Assembly: GCA_945883495.1 (NCBI GenBank)
Contig: CAMCXS010000055.1
Location: 1 to 39,433, forward strand
Length of the DNA: 39,433 bases
Direction of reading: 5' to 3'
From: Akkermansia muciniphila
GTDB taxonomy: Bacteria; Verrucomicrobiota; Verrucomicrobiia; Verrucomicrobiales; DEV007
Below the pieces are notes generated by a model, which saw nothing but the letters and a program-made list of their open reading frames with translations, searched no databases and was not told where the DNA came from. Shown piece after piece: positions 28,420 through 38,766 of this stretch (positions within the stretch are counted from its first letter, which is position 1; each line of letters opens with the position of its first letter). The position numbers were made by a program, and so were the translations under genes.

Positions 28420-29553
28420 TCAGGAAAATGTCTCTTCCGGAAGCCGGACGAGTTCGCCTCCCTTGAGGGCGGATTGGTGCGCCAGAATCCCGGTGCAAGT
28501 CCAGTTTGCGGACTGCCGGGCATTCGGCCACGGATCGCGATCCTCAATGAGTGCGCTGATGAACTCATGCGCCAAGTGCGGGTGCGATCCACCATGTCCG
28601 CCGCCTTGAGTGAAGCTGAGGTGCTCGTCCCCGTGATCGCCACCATACACCCCACCGGTGGTGAAGGGCGCGATTTCTGGTGGAAGGAGCCGGGCGTAGT
28701 CTGGACATTCCACTTCCTCTGGAATTTCCGGCTCGGGACGCTTCGCGGTGTGGAGGATGAGCGGCCGGCCCTCGATCAACGGCCACTCGACCGATTTTTT
28801 GGAACCGTAGACGTCGATCGACTCGCGATACTGCCGCGCGGTATCAAAGAGCGACCGGTAAATCCGCGCCGAAAGATCCGAGCCGCGCAGCTTGATATGG
28901 GTGGTCTCGACCGCAAACGGAGATCCGTAGTGATGATGCATTTCCTCGCGGATGGTTCCAGACGCAAAGCAGGAAACATACTCCGCGTCTTTGCGGGGCA
29001 AGCCCAGCACCGGACCGACGCAGTGCGTCGCGTAGTGCATCGGCGGCAAACCGGGCCAATAGCCAGGCCAACCGTCCATATCTTGCTGGTGGCTGGCTTG
29101 AAGGAATTGGATTTTGCCGAGCTCACCGGTCTCGTGGAGCTCCTTCATGAAGAGGAATTCCCGGCTGTAGACCACCGTCTCCATCATCATGTATTTCAAC
29201 CCCGTCTCGTCGCAAACCCGGATGATCTCCAAGCATTCCTCCACCGTAGTCGCCATTGGCACGGTGCAGGCCACGTGCTTACCCGCCCGAAGCGCCTTCA
29301 AAGATTGAGCGGCGTGATCCGGGATGGGCGTATTGATGTGAATGGCATCGATCTCTGGATCACGGAGCATGTCGTCGTATTCCGTGTAGCGCTTGGCGAT
29401 GCCATAGCGCTCCCCGCAGGCATTCAACCCAGCGGGATCGCGACGGCAAATGGCCGCCATTTCCGCCTGAGGATGCCGTTGATAAATGGGGATGAACTCC
29501 GCCCCAAAGCCGAGTCCGGCGATGCCGATCCGAATCTTCCTGTCACTGGCCAT
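28420..29553 (-). CDS. Gfo/Idh/MocA-family NAD(P)-dependent oxidoreductase
   Basis: A 377-residue oxidoreductase with an N-terminal Rossmann fold (IGIAGLGFGAEFIPIYQRH) and the C-terminal alpha/beta dimer domain. The EKP motif that usually holds the catalytic lysine is replaced by T97-V98-P99 in GKHVACTVPMATTVEE. The substrate, likely a sugar or inositol-like compound, is unknown. Verrucomicrobia and Planctomycetes encode many such paralogues. The gene lies 80 bases upstream of pabB; a shared function is not implied. Confidence 0.87.
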   Translation of the reverse strand: MASDRKIRIGIAGLGFGAEFIPIYQRHPQAEMAAICRRDPAGLNACGERYGIAKRYTEYDDMLRDPEIDAIHINTPIPDHAAQSLKALRAGKHVACTVPMATTVEECLEIIRVCDETGLKYMMMETVVYSREFLFMKELHETGELGKIQFLQASHQQDMDGWPGYWPGLPPMHYATHCVGPVLGLPRKDAEYVSCFASGTIREEMHHHYGSPFAVETTHIKLRGSDLSARIYRSLFDTARQYRESIDVYGSKKSVEWPLIEGRPLILHTAKRPEPEIPEEVECPDYARLLPPEIAPFTTGGVYGGDHGDEHLSFTQGGGHGGSHPHLAHEFISALIEDRDPWPNARQSANWTCTGILAHQSALKGGELVRLPEETFS

Positions 29554-29804
29554 AATGACGCGACTCTAGGCCAAAGCGGACGCGAGGTGCTAGGAGGAAA
29601 GCGCCGATGTTTGGGAGATTTCGGCCAGGGGAGCGGCACAAGCGCCCGCTTGTTTCGGCAAGTATATCGAGGATCTGTCGACAGGGTGGGCGCTGCGGAG
29701 CGCGTATACTTCCCGGCAGCCGCCCTTTCGTTCGTGATCCTGACGAACTCGCGTTGTGGAGCCGGAGACTGGTCCCCGATTTGACTGATTGGCTCCAGGT
29801 AAAG
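29554..29804. other. gene-free spacer before tRNA-Met
   Basis: About 250 bases with no convincing gene on either strand. It contains the palindrome CTGTCGACAG (29675-29684) and the inverted arms AAGTATA (29660-29666) and TATACTT (29705-29711). No terminator with a T-tract was seen after the tRNA. Confidence 0.6.
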
Positions 29805-29876
<72 letters not shown>

Positions 29877-29890
29877 ATCGTGGGGAGGGT

Positions 29891-29919
29891 AAAGGTGCGA
29901 GAAAGCGGGCTTTTGTCAA
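29891..29919 (-). promoter_or_regulatory. possible promoter of tRNA-Met
   Basis: A perfect TTGACA (complement of 29914-29919) lies 38 bases before the tRNA 5' end with the -10 expected near 29891-29896. That site reads ACCTTT, a poor match, so only the -35 is well supported. Confidence 0.35.
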
Positions 29920-29950
29920 CTCCTTCGGTGAAGGACTCAGTCCGCAGCAC

Positions 29951-29982
29951 AAAAAAAGCGGGCCCCTCGGGACCCGCTTTTG
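29951..29982 (-). terminator. rho-independent terminator after the small lipoprotein gene
   Basis: On the minus strand AAAAGCGGG pairs with CCCGCTTTT, with inner GGG/CCC pairing, and a run of seven T follows (29951-29957 complement). It lies 36 bases beyond the lipoprotein stop. Its flanks are A-rich and T-rich, so it could work in both directions. Confidence 0.75.
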
Positions 29983-30017
29983 AAATCAAATGGACCGGGC
30001 GATCTCCCGGCCGAGGG

Positions 30018-30137
30018 TTACTTGCCGTATTCGACGTAACCTGGAGCCGGAGCAGCCGCTTCCTTCTTGGCGCAGGAGGCGCAAAGCACCGTAGCGAGAG
30101 CCGCGAGGGCGAGAACGGAAAGTTTGATGAGCTTCAT
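30018..30137 (-). CDS. 39-residue small lipoprotein-like exported peptide
   Basis: A short gene with a start ATG at 30137 and a stop at 30018. Translation is MKLIKLSVLALAALATVLCA, then SCAKKEAAAPAPGYVEYGK. It has a positively charged N-terminus, a hydrophobic core, and a cysteine in CASCAKK as the probable lipidated residue (C22; -3 is Cys rather than Leu, so the lipobox is imperfect). The mature peptide would be about 18 residues, tail-like with Ala/Pro repeats. A good terminator sits just downstream. Similar tiny CAKKE lipoproteins recall Verrucomicrobial genomes; no function is known to me. Confidence 0.7.
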   Translation of the reverse strand: MKLIKLSVLALAALATVLCASCAKKEAAAPAPGYVEYGK

Positions 30138-30167
30138 GATGTCTTTTTCTAGTGAGTAGTTCGTTGC

Positions 30168-30216
30168 AAAAAAAGGGCTTTGGCTTGAGCCGCGCACTTA
30201 AACGGCTTTCGAGCCC
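30168..30216 (-). terminator. probable terminator of rng
   Basis: On the minus strand GGGCT (30212-30216 complement) pairs with AGCCC (30175-30179 complement), with inner AGCCG/CGGCT pairing (30203-30207 and 30188-30192), followed by seven T (30168-30174 complement). It starts 20 bases after the rng stop. Confidence 0.55.
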
Positions 30217-30235
30217 GTACGCAACCTTTGTTCTC

Positions 30236-31807
<1,572 letters not shown>

Positions 31808-31852
31808 GCCTGTGATGTCTGGTGCTAAATGTCTTACCATGTTTCCCCCTCA

Positions 31853-31895
31853 AGGGAAGGCTTCTACGCGTTCCCTCGGAAATGATTGATTTCCG
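31853..31895 (-). promoter_or_regulatory. two adjacent stem-loops in the rng leader
   Basis: AGGGAA (31853-31858) and TTCCCT (31871-31876) form one hairpin; CGGAAAT (31877-31883) and ATTTCCG (31889-31895) form the next, a perfect seven-base stem with a five-base loop, directly abutting. They lie between the mrdA stop and the rng start, on the mRNA leader of rng. A processing or autoregulatory site for RNase E/G is one reading; no U-tract follows, so not a terminator. Confidence 0.5.
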
Positions 31896-31907
31896 CTGAC
31901 CCTTTCC

Positions 31908-34118
31908 TCAGCGGCCCTTCTTTTTGAACAATCCGCCAAATCCTCCTTTTCTCTCGGGCGGCCGCCGCGCCTGCGGATACTTTTTCGCTCTGGGCGGGAT
32001 GTTCGAAAGACTTCCTCGGCTGTCGGGCCGCGCTCGCAGCGTTGGCGCGTCCTGAGGCCCGCCACGCTCAGAGGTCACCACCCTCGGCGCGAACCCTTCG
32101 GGCAATTCCACCGCCGCGTCCGCATCGTCCCCTTCCACGAATTGGTCAAGACCGACGTTGTCGAAATCGACCAGATCGATGCGCGTAAAGTTCCCCACCG
32201 CCTCCATCATGGGCTTGGCTTCGACCACATACCCATGCTTCATCGCCATGATTTGCTTGATGATGTGCCCGGCAATGGGAGCCCCGCACTTTCCGCCTGA
32301 ATCTGCGTTGTGGATGAAAATCGCCACGGCCAACTCCGGTTCTTGATACGGCGCGAAGGAAATGAACCAAGCGTTTGTCGGCTCTCGCGAGTTTCCGGTC
32401 TGAGCCGTGCCCGTTTTGCCCGCAACCTCAAAGTTTGGCGATCGAGCCCGTCCAGCCGTGCCCCCTTCCTCGTTGACCACCTTCCACATGCCGCGCTTCA
32501 CCTGCTCTAATTCCGCCGAGGTCAGCCCTTCCTTGGCCAAATCCGCCTGAAGCACCGGTTGATCCGGCACCACGGCGGTCCCGTCCTTTTCCAAGACCTT
32601 GCGGACAAGTCGAGGCTGAAACACTTTGCCGCCGTTGGCTACCGTGCAAGTCACCGACGCCATTTGCAGCGGGGTCGCCTCGGTAAACCCTTGGCCAATC
32701 GACGTCATGGCCGTGTAGGCATCGCTCCACACCAAACCGCGCAGCTTCAACCACTCGGGCGTCGGCACCAGCCCGGGCATTTCTCCTTCCAGCGGAATGC
32801 CCGTTTTGTGCCCGAGCCCCATTTTGCTGGTGATGTCCACGATATTGCGGATGCCCGTTTCGTTCCCGTATTGGTAGAAATAGCAGTTGCAGGAGCGCTT
32901 GATCGCTTCGCTCAAATCGAGCGATCCGTGACGCCCGCCCTTGGAGCCGATCCAGCACTGCATGAACTTGTTCCCGTATTGCACGCCACCACCGCAGTAG
33001 AAGTTGCGGCGGTTGGTGTTGGAAAGACAGCCCGCCAAGGCAATCGGAATCTTGAAGGTCGATCCCGGGGGATGCTGGCTCATCGCGCGGTTGTACATCG
33101 GGGACGACTCGTCCGTGGTGTAGCGGTTCCAGTCATCGGGCGACACGGCGGGGATGAAGCGATTCGGGTTGTAGGACGGAACCGAAACCATGGCCAGGAT
33201 ATCGCCGTTCCGTGGATCCATGACTACGGCCGCTCCTCGACCAATGGAACGCATCGCCTCTTCCACGATGTACTGCACCTTGGCATCGATGGTGAGATAG
33301 ACATCGGCGCCAGCAGTGGGCGGCACGTAGCTGATCTCTCCGCGGATCACGCCCTTCTCGTCCCGGCGCATGGTCCGCTTGCCCGCGTTGCCCTGAAGCA
33401 TTTCGTCTAAACTCTTCTCAACGCCGGCACCGCCGTAGTCATCCGCCACGTAGTGATCGAACTCCTCTCGCTTCTCCGCCGCCACCTTCTGAATATCCGG
33501 CAGCTTGAGATAACCGAGGATATGACAAGCAAGCGCATCAAAGGGATAAACCCGCAGCGGCTTGACCTCAATATTCACCCCGGGGATGTTGTAGTCATTC
33601 TCCGCGAACACCGCGAAGTCATCGAACGTCAGATCGCGCCGGTAACTGTAGGGCACCAGCCCGCTCGTGCCCCGGAAATGCACCTGCATCTGCTCCGCGT
33701 TGAAGCCCTCCGCCAACCCAAGCGCCTGCATCTCCGGGATCACCGTTTCTTGCACGATTTGTACGATATCCGGTTCCGTCCGAGGCCGGGTCATGCCCCC
33801 CTCTTTGGCCTCATACTTCACGAGCGGGACTTCTTCTCCTTCGGCCAGATTCTCCCGGTAGCGCTCCAGAATGGCCCGAAGATCGAACGTTACCTCGTAG
33901 CTCGCCCGGTTGGTGGCCAGGACCACGCCGTTGCGGTCTTTGATTTCACCCCGCACCCCAGGGACCCGCACCGTAACTTGCTTTTCCCCAGGCAAGCGGC
34001 TCCGGTAATATTCGTAATCCACCACTTGGACCTTGTGGAGCCGGGCGACGAGCACGCTCAGGCCCAGCAACACCAAAATGGCGAGCAGGTAGAGCCGCAG
34101 TCTATATCTGGTACCCAT
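31908..34118 (-). CDS. mrdA: penicillin-binding protein 2 (elongasome transpeptidase)
   Basis: A 736-residue class B PBP that crosslinks peptidoglycan during rod elongation, working with RodA and MreBCD. One N-terminal transmembrane helix (about 7-25), a PBP dimer/linker region, and the transpeptidase domain are seen: SxxK at S353-TFK, SxN at S409-CN, KTG at K568. The C-terminal 90 residues after the domain are extra: acidic, then proline/arginine-rich ending GGFGGLFKKKGR, so probably disordered. It overlaps mreD by 17 bases, so it is the fourth gene of the mre operon. rodA is not seen. Confidence 0.94.
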   Translation of the reverse strand: MGTRYRLRLYLLAILVLLGLSVLVARLHKVQVVDYEYYRSRLPGEKQVTVRVPGVRGEIKDRNGVVLATNRASYEVTFDLRAILERYRENLAEGEEVPLVKYEAKEGGMTRPRTEPDIVQIVQETVIPEMQALGLAEGFNAEQMQVHFRGTSGLVPYSYRRDLTFDDFAVFAENDYNIPGVNIEVKPLRVYPFDALACHILGYLKLPDIQKVAAEKREEFDHYVADDYGGAGVEKSLDEMLQGNAGKRTMRRDEKGVIRGEISYVPPTAGADVYLTIDAKVQYIVEEAMRSIGRGAAVVMDPRNGDILAMVSVPSYNPNRFIPAVSPDDWNRYTTDESSPMYNRAMSQHPPGSTFKIPIALAGCLSNTNRRNFYCGGGVQYGNKFMQCWIGSKGGRHGSLDLSEAIKRSCNCYFYQYGNETGIRNIVDITSKMGLGHKTGIPLEGEMPGLVPTPEWLKLRGLVWSDAYTAMTSIGQGFTEATPLQMASVTCTVANGGKVFQPRLVRKVLEKDGTAVVPDQPVLQADLAKEGLTSAELEQVKRGMWKVVNEEGGTAGRARSPNFEVAGKTGTAQTGNSREPTNAWFISFAPYQEPELAVAIFIHNADSGGKCGAPIAGHIIKQIMAMKHGYVVEAKPMMEAVGNFTRIDLVDFDNVGLDQFVEGDDADAAVELPEGFAPRVVTSERGGPQDAPTLRARPDSRGSLSNIPPRAKKYPQARRPPERKGGFGGLFKKKGR

Positions 34119-34680
34119 AGGATCTCCGGAAGGTGAATTGCTCGACTTCGAGCTGATATCCGCACCTCCGGGCGATCCGGCTATTCAACCAAAACAGAGC
34201 GGGCGACAGCGCCATCGAGGCCACCGAGGTGAAGACCACAGTCAACCACAATTCGCTCGAAAACTCAAAGCTGCCCCGCCGAAAACTCAACAGAAGGTAC
34301 TGACTCACCAGCTGAAACAAGACCGCCAGACCGGCCATGACCACCGGAAGAAACCAGTTCCCCCGCCGGAACAAAGGCCGAATCCCTTGAAGGACGGACC
34401 CGAAAATAACAAAGAAAATAATGGATGACCCGAAAGGCAAATCCGGCGCATCCCCCGGCACCTGCCAGCGCGAGTCCCAGACAAACCCGGTCAACGCCGC
34501 AAACGCGAGCATCAACGGATACGGCACAGCCAACGCCAAGGAATAAAAGAATATCCAGGGCAACAGGCAATACACCTCTGCATCGCCCGACGACGTGCTC
34601 ACGATCCACGGGGACAGGAATTCCTGCGCGATCACCGTCGCCCAAAACAACAAAAACATGACCGGAGCGAAAACGATCAT
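34102..34680 (-). CDS. mreD: rod-shape-determining protein MreD
   Basis: A 192-residue membrane protein with five or six predicted transmembrane helices (for example MFLLFWATVIAQEFLSPW, IFFYSLALAVPYPLMLAFAALTGFVWD, SIIFFVIFGSVLQGI). MreD is poorly conserved, so the call depends on position between mreC and mrdA and on membrane topology. Its start overlaps the mreC stop by four bases (ATGA). Confidence 0.82.
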   Translation of the reverse strand: MIVFAPVMFLLFWATVIAQEFLSPWIVSTSSGDAEVYCLLPWIFFYSLALAVPYPLMLAFAALTGFVWDSRWQVPGDAPDLPFGSSIIFFVIFGSVLQGIRPLFRRGNWFLPVVMAGLAVLFQLVSQYLLLSFRRGSFEFSSELWLTVVFTSVASMALSPALFWLNSRIARRCGYQLEVEQFTFRRSYGYQI

Positions 34681-35579
34681 GGCCTCGCCTTGGTAGCGGT
34701 TGGACCTTCCGAAGGCTCAGCCGCACTTTCGCTAGGAGCCCCGCGGATCACGAAGACAAACTCCAACCGGCTGAAATCGACCGCTGGTTCAATCTCCGCT
34801 TCCGTGGTGATATCCCCGGGCTTGACCGCCACAATGGTTCCGAGCTCAAGATTCGGCGGATAGACCCGCCCCTGGCCCGAACTAAAAACGGTCATTCCGG
34901 GCTGAATCTTGGCGAACTTATCAAGGTATCGGAGCCGCAGCCGTGGCGTCAGGCTGCCCCGGACGCCTTGAGTCTCTCCCTGGCCAGTGAAAACCGCCGG
35001 ACTTTGGCTCCCCTGCCCCTCCGAGATTCCCAGATACGTCGTACTCATGACCCGGGCCGTCACCTTGCAAGCCTCATCCGTCACCAGCAACACCACGGAG
35101 GAATCCGGCCCCGCCACGGAAATTTTACCGACCAGCTTGGTTTCGACGATCACCGCATCGTTGACCTTGAGCCCTTCATTGGTCCCCTTATCGATCACGA
35201 GGGTATTGTACCACGTGCTGCTATCCCGGCTGATCACCTCCGCCGCCACCAGTTCAAAATTCGGAAGCTTGCGCAAATCCAACGCCCGGCGCAGCTCACT
35301 GTTCTGCCGGTAAAGATCGTCGAGCGTGCGGTTCAACGTCCTCAGGTGCTGCACCTCCTGAAACAGACGCCGATGCTCCTCTTCTAACTGCTCATATGTC
35401 GGCTTCTTGCTCACCAAGCCGTCCACGAAGGTGCCCGTCGCATCCTTGGTCCGCAGCAACGGCGACGCCCATCCCATCGCCGTGTGCCGGATTCCCTCCA
35501 CCTTTTCCCCAGGTAAGAGCAGAAGCCCCGCCACCAGCACGAAAACAAGCAAAAGCGCGATGACGTTGACCCGGGACAT
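34677..35579 (-). CDS. mreC: rod-shape-determining protein MreC
   Basis: A 300-residue bitopic protein with one N-terminal membrane helix (VIALLLVFVLVAGLLLLP), a coiled coil (about 62-100, EQLEEEHRRLFQEVQHLRTLNRTL), and a periplasmic beta-rich domain with VISRDSSTWYNTLVIDKGTNEGLKVNDAVI and LVGKISVAG, typical of MreC. It links MreB to the PBP2-RodA machinery. The C-terminal 25 residues are Ala/Ser/Pro-rich. It lies 64 bases downstream of mreB. Confidence 0.92.
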   Translation of the reverse strand: MSRVNVIALLLVFVLVAGLLLLPGEKVEGIRHTAMGWASPLLRTKDATGTFVDGLVSKKPTYEQLEEEHRRLFQEVQHLRTLNRTLDDLYRQNSELRRALDLRKLPNFELVAAEVISRDSSTWYNTLVIDKGTNEGLKVNDAVIVETKLVGKISVAGPDSSVVLLVTDEACKVTARVMSTTYLGISEGQGSQSPAVFTGQGETQGVRGSLTPRLRLRYLDKFAKIQPGMTVFSSGQGRVYPPNLELGTIVAVKPGDITTEAEIEPAVDFSRLEFVFVIRGAPSESAAEPSEGPTATKARP

Positions 35580-35643
35580 GGAACCAGTGCAACTTACGCC
35601 GTTTCCAAGGTCTCGCGCAAAAAACCAACCATTGCCGGAAAGT

Positions 35644-36675
35644 TCACCCTTCCGCGGTTGCGATGCGTTTGAGCAGCGAAAGTTCGTTGAGCACCTTGCC
35701 GCACCCTTCCGCCACCGCGCTCAGCGGATCCTCGGCCACATGCACCGGTAGCCCGGTTTCCTCCGAGAGCAGCTTGTCCAAGCCGCGCAGCAGCGCCCCG
35801 CCGCCGGCCAACACCAATCCGCGGTCCACCAAGTCCGCCGATAGCTCCGGCGGACACCGCTCCAAGGTCACCCGCACGGAATCGATGATCGTGTTCAGCG
35901 GATCCAGCATCGCCTCGCGAATCTCCTGAGACGTGATCTTGATCGTCTTCGGCAGTCCCGCCACGAGATCGCGCCCCTTCACCTCCATCGAAGCCTCTTT
36001 GCCTTGCGGATACGCGGACCCTATCCGGATTTTGATCTCTTCCGCCGTGCGCTCGCCCACCATCATGTTGTAGGCCCGCTTCAGATACAGCATGATCGCC
36101 TCATCCAACTCATCCCCGGCCACCCGGACGCTCCGGCTGTAGACGATCCCCGATAGCGAAATCAGCGCCACTTCCGTCGTCCCGCCGCCGATATCGACGA
36201 TCATGTTTCCAGAGGCGTCCTGAACCGGCAGCCCCACCCCGATCGCCGCCGCCATCGGTTCCTCAATCAAAAACACCTCACGCGCTCCAGCGTTCCGGGC
36301 GGATTCCTGCACCGCGCGCTTCTCGACCTCCGTGATGCCCGACGGCACCGCCACCACAATCCGCGGACGGATCAATGATCTCCCGTTCGAAACCTTGCGG
36401 ATGAAATGCCGCAGCATTGCCTCCGTCACCTCAAAGTCCGCGATCACCCCGTCACGCAACGGCCGGATCGCGACAATGTTCCCCGGGGTGCGCCCCAGCA
36501 TCCGCTTGGCGTCGTCCCCCACCGCGACCACCTTGTTCGTTCCCGCCTGAACCGCAACGACCGAGGGCTCGCGCAAGACAATGCCGTGCCCCTTGACATT
36601 GACCAGCGTATTCGCCGTGCCGAGGTCGATTCCGATGTCGTTGGAGAAAATTCCGAAAAGCTTTCCGAAAGGCAT
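35644..36675 (-). CDS. mreB: rod-shape-determining actin homologue MreB
   Basis: A 343-residue bacterial actin that guides lateral wall synthesis. Motifs are [57 protein letters not shown] and [15 protein letters not shown]. The MreB frame is fused upstream with a long spurious antisense frame of argS; the ATG at 36675 ([17 protein letters not shown]) is the family start. A perfect TTGACA (complement of 36757-36762) lies about 82 bases upstream with no good -10. It is the first gene of mreBCD-mrdA and diverges from argS. Confidence 0.95.
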   Translation of the reverse strand: MPFGKLFGIFSNDIGIDLGTANTLVNVKGHGIVLREPSVVAVQAGTNKVVAVGDDAKRMLGRTPGNIVAIRPLRDGVIADFEVTEAMLRHFIRKVSNGRSLIRPRIVVAVPSGITEVEKRAVQESARNAGAREVFLIEEPMAAAIGVGLPVQDASGNMIVDIGGGTTEVALISLSGIVYSRSVRVAGDELDEAIMLYLKRAYNMMVGERTAEEIKIRIGSAYPQGKEASMEVKGRDLVAGLPKTIKITSQEIREAMLDPLNTIIDSVRVTLERCPPELSADLVDRGLVLAGGGALLRGLDKLLSEETGLPVHVAEDPLSAVAEGCGKVLNELSLLKRIATAEG

Positions 36676-36822
36676 CTTGGTGAATTGAAGCAGGGAACGG
36701 CGCGGCCGCCTGCCAAGGCGAAAAACGCCTCTCTTTCTCCGGTTTCCACCACTCAATGTCAACACCTTTTCCCCCCTTCCCGCTTGAATCCAGCCCCGCA
36801 CTCCGGAACTGTCTGCGGACCG

Positions 36823-38766
36823 ATGTCCGAGACTTTCCCCGACCAACTCCGCGAACGCGTCCGCTCCGCCCTCGCCAAGTTCCCCGACGCCGCTTCGGTT
36901 CCCACCGGCTTCCCGATCGACGTCAAGCCCTCCAAGGACCCGCGCTTCGGCGATTACCAGACCACCGTCGCCATGGCCCTGGGCCAACGCCTCGGCAAAA
37001 ACGCCCGGGAAATGGCCGCCACCCTCGTGGAACACCTCGACGTCTCCGGACTGGCCGACACGCCCGAGGTCGCCGGCAACGGCTTCATCAATTTCCGCCT
37101 CACCCCGGATGCCGTCGGCAAAGGCATCCTCGCCCTCGCCGCCAGCCCCACCCTCGGCGTCCCCACCGCTCGCGAGCCCCGCACCATCGTCATCGATTTC
37201 TCCGCGCCAAACGTCGCCAAGCCGATGCACGTCGGCCACATCCGCAGCACGATCATCGGGGAAAGCCTCGCCCGCATCGCCCGTTTCCTCGGCCATCGCG
37301 TCATCACGGATAACCACATCGGCGACTGGGGCACCCAATTCGGGATGATCATCCACGGCTGGAAACTCCTCCTCGACCGCAAAGCCCTGGAGCAAGACGC
37401 GATCAAGGAGTTCATCCGCCTCTACAAAGCGGTGAACAACCGCGTCAAGGTCGAGCAATTCGAAGCCGCCATCCTCGCCCTCGGCAAATCCCGGAAAAAA
37501 CCCGAGGAAGATGAATGGTTCGCCGCCGAGAAGGAACTTAAGGACCTGGGCCCCTTCCTCGGTTCTCCGGAAAACAAGCTCCTCGCCCGCGCCATGCGCA
37601 AGCCCGGGGACACCCTCGACCAGTGCCGCGAGGAACTCGTCAAGCTCCAGCAGGGCGATCCCGAAAACCTTGGCATCTGGCGCCAATCGGTCGATCTCTC
37701 CCTCGCCGCCCTCGACAAAATCTACGCCCAGCTCGGCGTCACCTTCGATCACGTCCTCGGCGAGAGCTTCTACAACGACGACCTCGCCCCGTTGGTCAAA
37801 GACCTCGTCGCCAAGGGCATTGCCCGCGAAAGCCAAGGGGCCATCTGCATTTTCTCCGATGGCACCCTCCCGCCCGGCGATGACCCTTACCAAATCCAGG
37901 AAGACGGCGCCTGGAAGGACAACCCCGCCATCGTTCGCAAATCCGACGGCGGCTTCCTCTACGCCACCACCGACCTCGCCACCATCGCCTACCGCGTCCG
38001 CGAGTGGCAGCCGGATGAAATCTGGTACGTTGTGGGCCATCCGCAATCCCTCCACTTCCGCCAAGTCTTCGACGCCGCCCGCCGCCTCGGCTGGACCGAA
38101 TCGATCCGCTTTGTCCACGTCGCCTTCGGCAGTATCCTCGGCAAGGACCGCAAGCCGTTCAAAACACGTTCCGGGGAAAACGTCGGGCTCGTCGAGGTCC
38201 TTGAGGAAGCGATCTCCCGTTCCCGCGCCTTCATCGACAGCCGCGACACCGACGAGGAAAGCGAGCACACCAATTTCACGGCCGAGGAAAAAGACGCCAT
38301 TTCCCGCGCCGTCGGCCTGGGCGCCGTGAAATACGCCGAGCTCTCCCAATCCCGGACCACAGATTACGTGTTCGACTGGGACAAAATGCTTTCGCTCAAG
38401 GGAGATACCGCGCCGTACCTCCTCTACTCGTATGTCCGCACCCGGGGCATCTTCCGCAAGCTGGACGCTCCGTTCAAGACACCCAAGAAGATCGCGTTGA
38501 CCGAGCCGGAAGAACACGCCCTGGCGCGCAAGCTCTTCCAATTCGCCGAAGCCGTCCCCGCGGTCCTCAACGAGCACAAGCCCAACGTGCTGGCGAATTA
38601 CCTCTACGAACTGGCGAAGGCTTACCACGCCTTTTTCCACTCGTGCCCGGTCCTGAAATCCGAGGGAGCCGTCCGCCAAACCCGGCTCATGCTTTGCGAA
38701 GTGACCTCCCGCGTGCTCCACCAAGGATTGCAACTGCTCGGAATCGAAGTGGTGGAACGGATGTGA
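36823..38766 (+). CDS. argS: arginyl-tRNA synthetase
   Basis: A class I synthetase of 647 residues, long for bacteria. The N-terminal ArgRS-specific domain is followed by the catalytic core with the HIGH-type motif [39 protein letters not shown] and the KMSKS-equivalent region near [15 protein letters not shown]. The DALR anticodon-binding domain is at the end, with [14 protein letters not shown] and [17 protein letters not shown]. The ATG at 36823 is chosen over upstream in-frame sequence that is antisense to mreB. It ends with a four-base overlap (GTGA) on the next gene. Confidence 0.95.
   Translation: MSETFPDQLRERVRSALAKFPDAASVPTGFPIDVKPSKDPRFGDYQTTVAMALGQRLGKNAREMAATLVEHLDVSGLADTPEVAGNGFINFRLTPDAVGKGILALAASPTLGVPTAREPRTIVIDFSAPNVAKPMHVGHIRSTIIGESLARIARFLGHRVITDNHIGDWGTQFGMIIHGWKLLLDRKALEQDAIKEFIRLYKAVNNRVKVEQFEAAILALGKSRKKPEEDEWFAAEKELKDLGPFLGSPENKLLARAMRKPGDTLDQCREELVKLQQGDPENLGIWRQSVDLSLAALDKIYAQLGVTFDHVLGESFYNDDLAPLVKDLVAKGIARESQGAICIFSDGTLPPGDDPYQIQEDGAWKDNPAIVRKSDGGFLYATTDLATIAYRVREWQPDEIWYVVGHPQSLHFRQVFDAARRLGWTESIRFVHVAFGSILGKDRKPFKTRSGENVGLVEVLEEAISRSRAFIDSRDTDEESEHTNFTAEEKDAISRAVGLGAVKYAELSQSRTTDYVFDWDKMLSLKGDTAPYLLYSYVRTRGIFRKLDAPFKTPKKIALTEPEEHALARKLFQFAEAVPAVLNEHKPNVLANYLYELAKAYHAFFHSCPVLKSEGAVRQTRLMLCEVTSRVLHQGLQLLGIEVVERM

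Noticed and set aside
35644-38733. A 1029-residue minus-strand frame joining mreB to sequence antisense to argS
   Set aside because: Only the last 343 residues are protein-like (MreB). The rest is antisense to argS; the MreB start at 36675 is clear.
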